From NCBI GenBank assembly GCA_003135995.1, contig PNBM01000196.1, positions 1,026 through 7,108 of the forward strand: DNA of 6,083 nt, read 5' to 3'. Origin of the DNA: Ignavibacteriota bacterium. Lineage in GTDB: Bacteria; Bacteroidota; Ignavibacteria; Tepidaquicellales; Tepidaquicellaceae. The position numbers and the translations under genes are program-made. The notes beneath the pieces were generated by a model that saw only the letters and a list, made by a program, of their open reading frames with translations, had not been told where the DNA came from and searched no databases. Shown here one piece after another: positions 5,945-6,083 of this stretch. Within the stretch, counting starts at the first letter, position 1, and every line of letters starts with the position of its first letter.

Positions 5945-5982
5945 AAAAAAAAATCGTTCCCGATTTTTCAACCGGGAACGAT
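5945..5982 (-). terminator. Rho-independent terminator of the right-edge T9SS gene
   Basis: A perfect 10-bp stem (ATCGTTCCCG at 5953-5962 with CGGGAACGAT at 5973-5982) and a 10-nt loop are followed on the minus strand by a U-run (A-run 5945-5953 on plus). It lies about 50 nt downstream of the stop codon of the partial gene that ends at 6031. Confidence 0.87.
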
Positions 5983-6030
5983 CAGTAAATAACTAATACT
6001 TAACATTAAGAGATTTAGAGAAACCCCTTT

Positions 6031-6083
6031 TTATTTTACGAGCATCATCTTCTTTGTTTCTACATATTCGCTCGTAGTCAGCC
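6031..6083 (-). CDS. Partial CDS: C-terminal end of a T9SS type A sorting-domain protein
   Basis: Only the last 17 codons and the stop (TAA at 6031-6033) are inside the window; the gene continues past the right edge. The visible end, LTTSEYVETKKMMLVK, matches the closing strand and basic tail of a T9SS type A sorting domain. It closely parallels KLTTQTFSDIKRMLLVK at the end of the neighbouring protein at 3574-5361. This indicates another protein exported by the type IX system. Its catalytic or binding domains are out of view. The 10-bp terminator at 5945-5982 follows it. Confidence 0.8.
   Translation of the reverse strand, partial: LTTSEYVETKKMMLVK

Noticed and set aside
5754..5996. Plus-strand 80-codon open frame
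   Set aside because: It runs through the ATTCCC hairpin and the minus-strand terminator at 5945-5982, so it is almost certainly chance.

Overview
The window is AT-rich, and every credible gene lies on the minus strand. The best taxonomic clue is the C-terminus of the large protein at 3574-5361. It ends in a type IX secretion (T9SS) type A sorting domain with the QNFPNPFNPTT motif and a basic ...KRMLLVK end. A second protein cut by the right edge ends in the same way (...KKMMLVK). This form of the signal, in a genome this AT-rich, suggests a member of the Bacteroidota/Chlorobi side of the tree, most likely Ignavibacteriota (Ignavibacteria), though related T9SS-bearing phyla are possible.

Layout, left to right. 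Positions 54-355 hold a short minus-strand coding remnant broken by two single-base frameshifts at A-runs. Positions 513-548 are a strong minus-strand terminator. Positions 697-1254 encode a ClpP-like (crotonase-fold) protein that keeps the nucleophile Ser region but not the His or Asp of the triad. It ends in a Lys/Ser-rich basic tail that seems to be cut short by another one-base frameshift. Positions 1566-2246 encode a Lys/Tyr-rich protein I do not recognise. Positions 2394-2669 are the C-terminal catalytic part of a tyrosine recombinase, with the N-terminal half missing. Positions 2985-3324 are a tandem array of about 103-bp units, each carrying a conserved hairpin core. Positions 3574-5361 encode a secreted putative glycoside-hydrolase-like barrel protein with its own terminator (3485-3545). 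A 580-bp gene-free stretch with dispersed hairpin repeats follows, then the terminator and last 17 codons of a second T9SS substrate.

Taken together, 2394-3324 (recombinase relic and repeat array), and perhaps the orphan gene at 1566-2246, look like the decayed remains of an integrated element. They sit between housekeeping-like DNA on the left and a pair of exported T9SS cargo proteins on the right. No operon is evident: spacing is wide, and several genes carry their own terminator. I did not find a clear new multi-gene system. The observations most worth a second look are the degenerate ClpP-like protein with its interrupted basic tail, and the 103-bp array whose GC-rich core is conserved while its AT-rich spacers have diverged.
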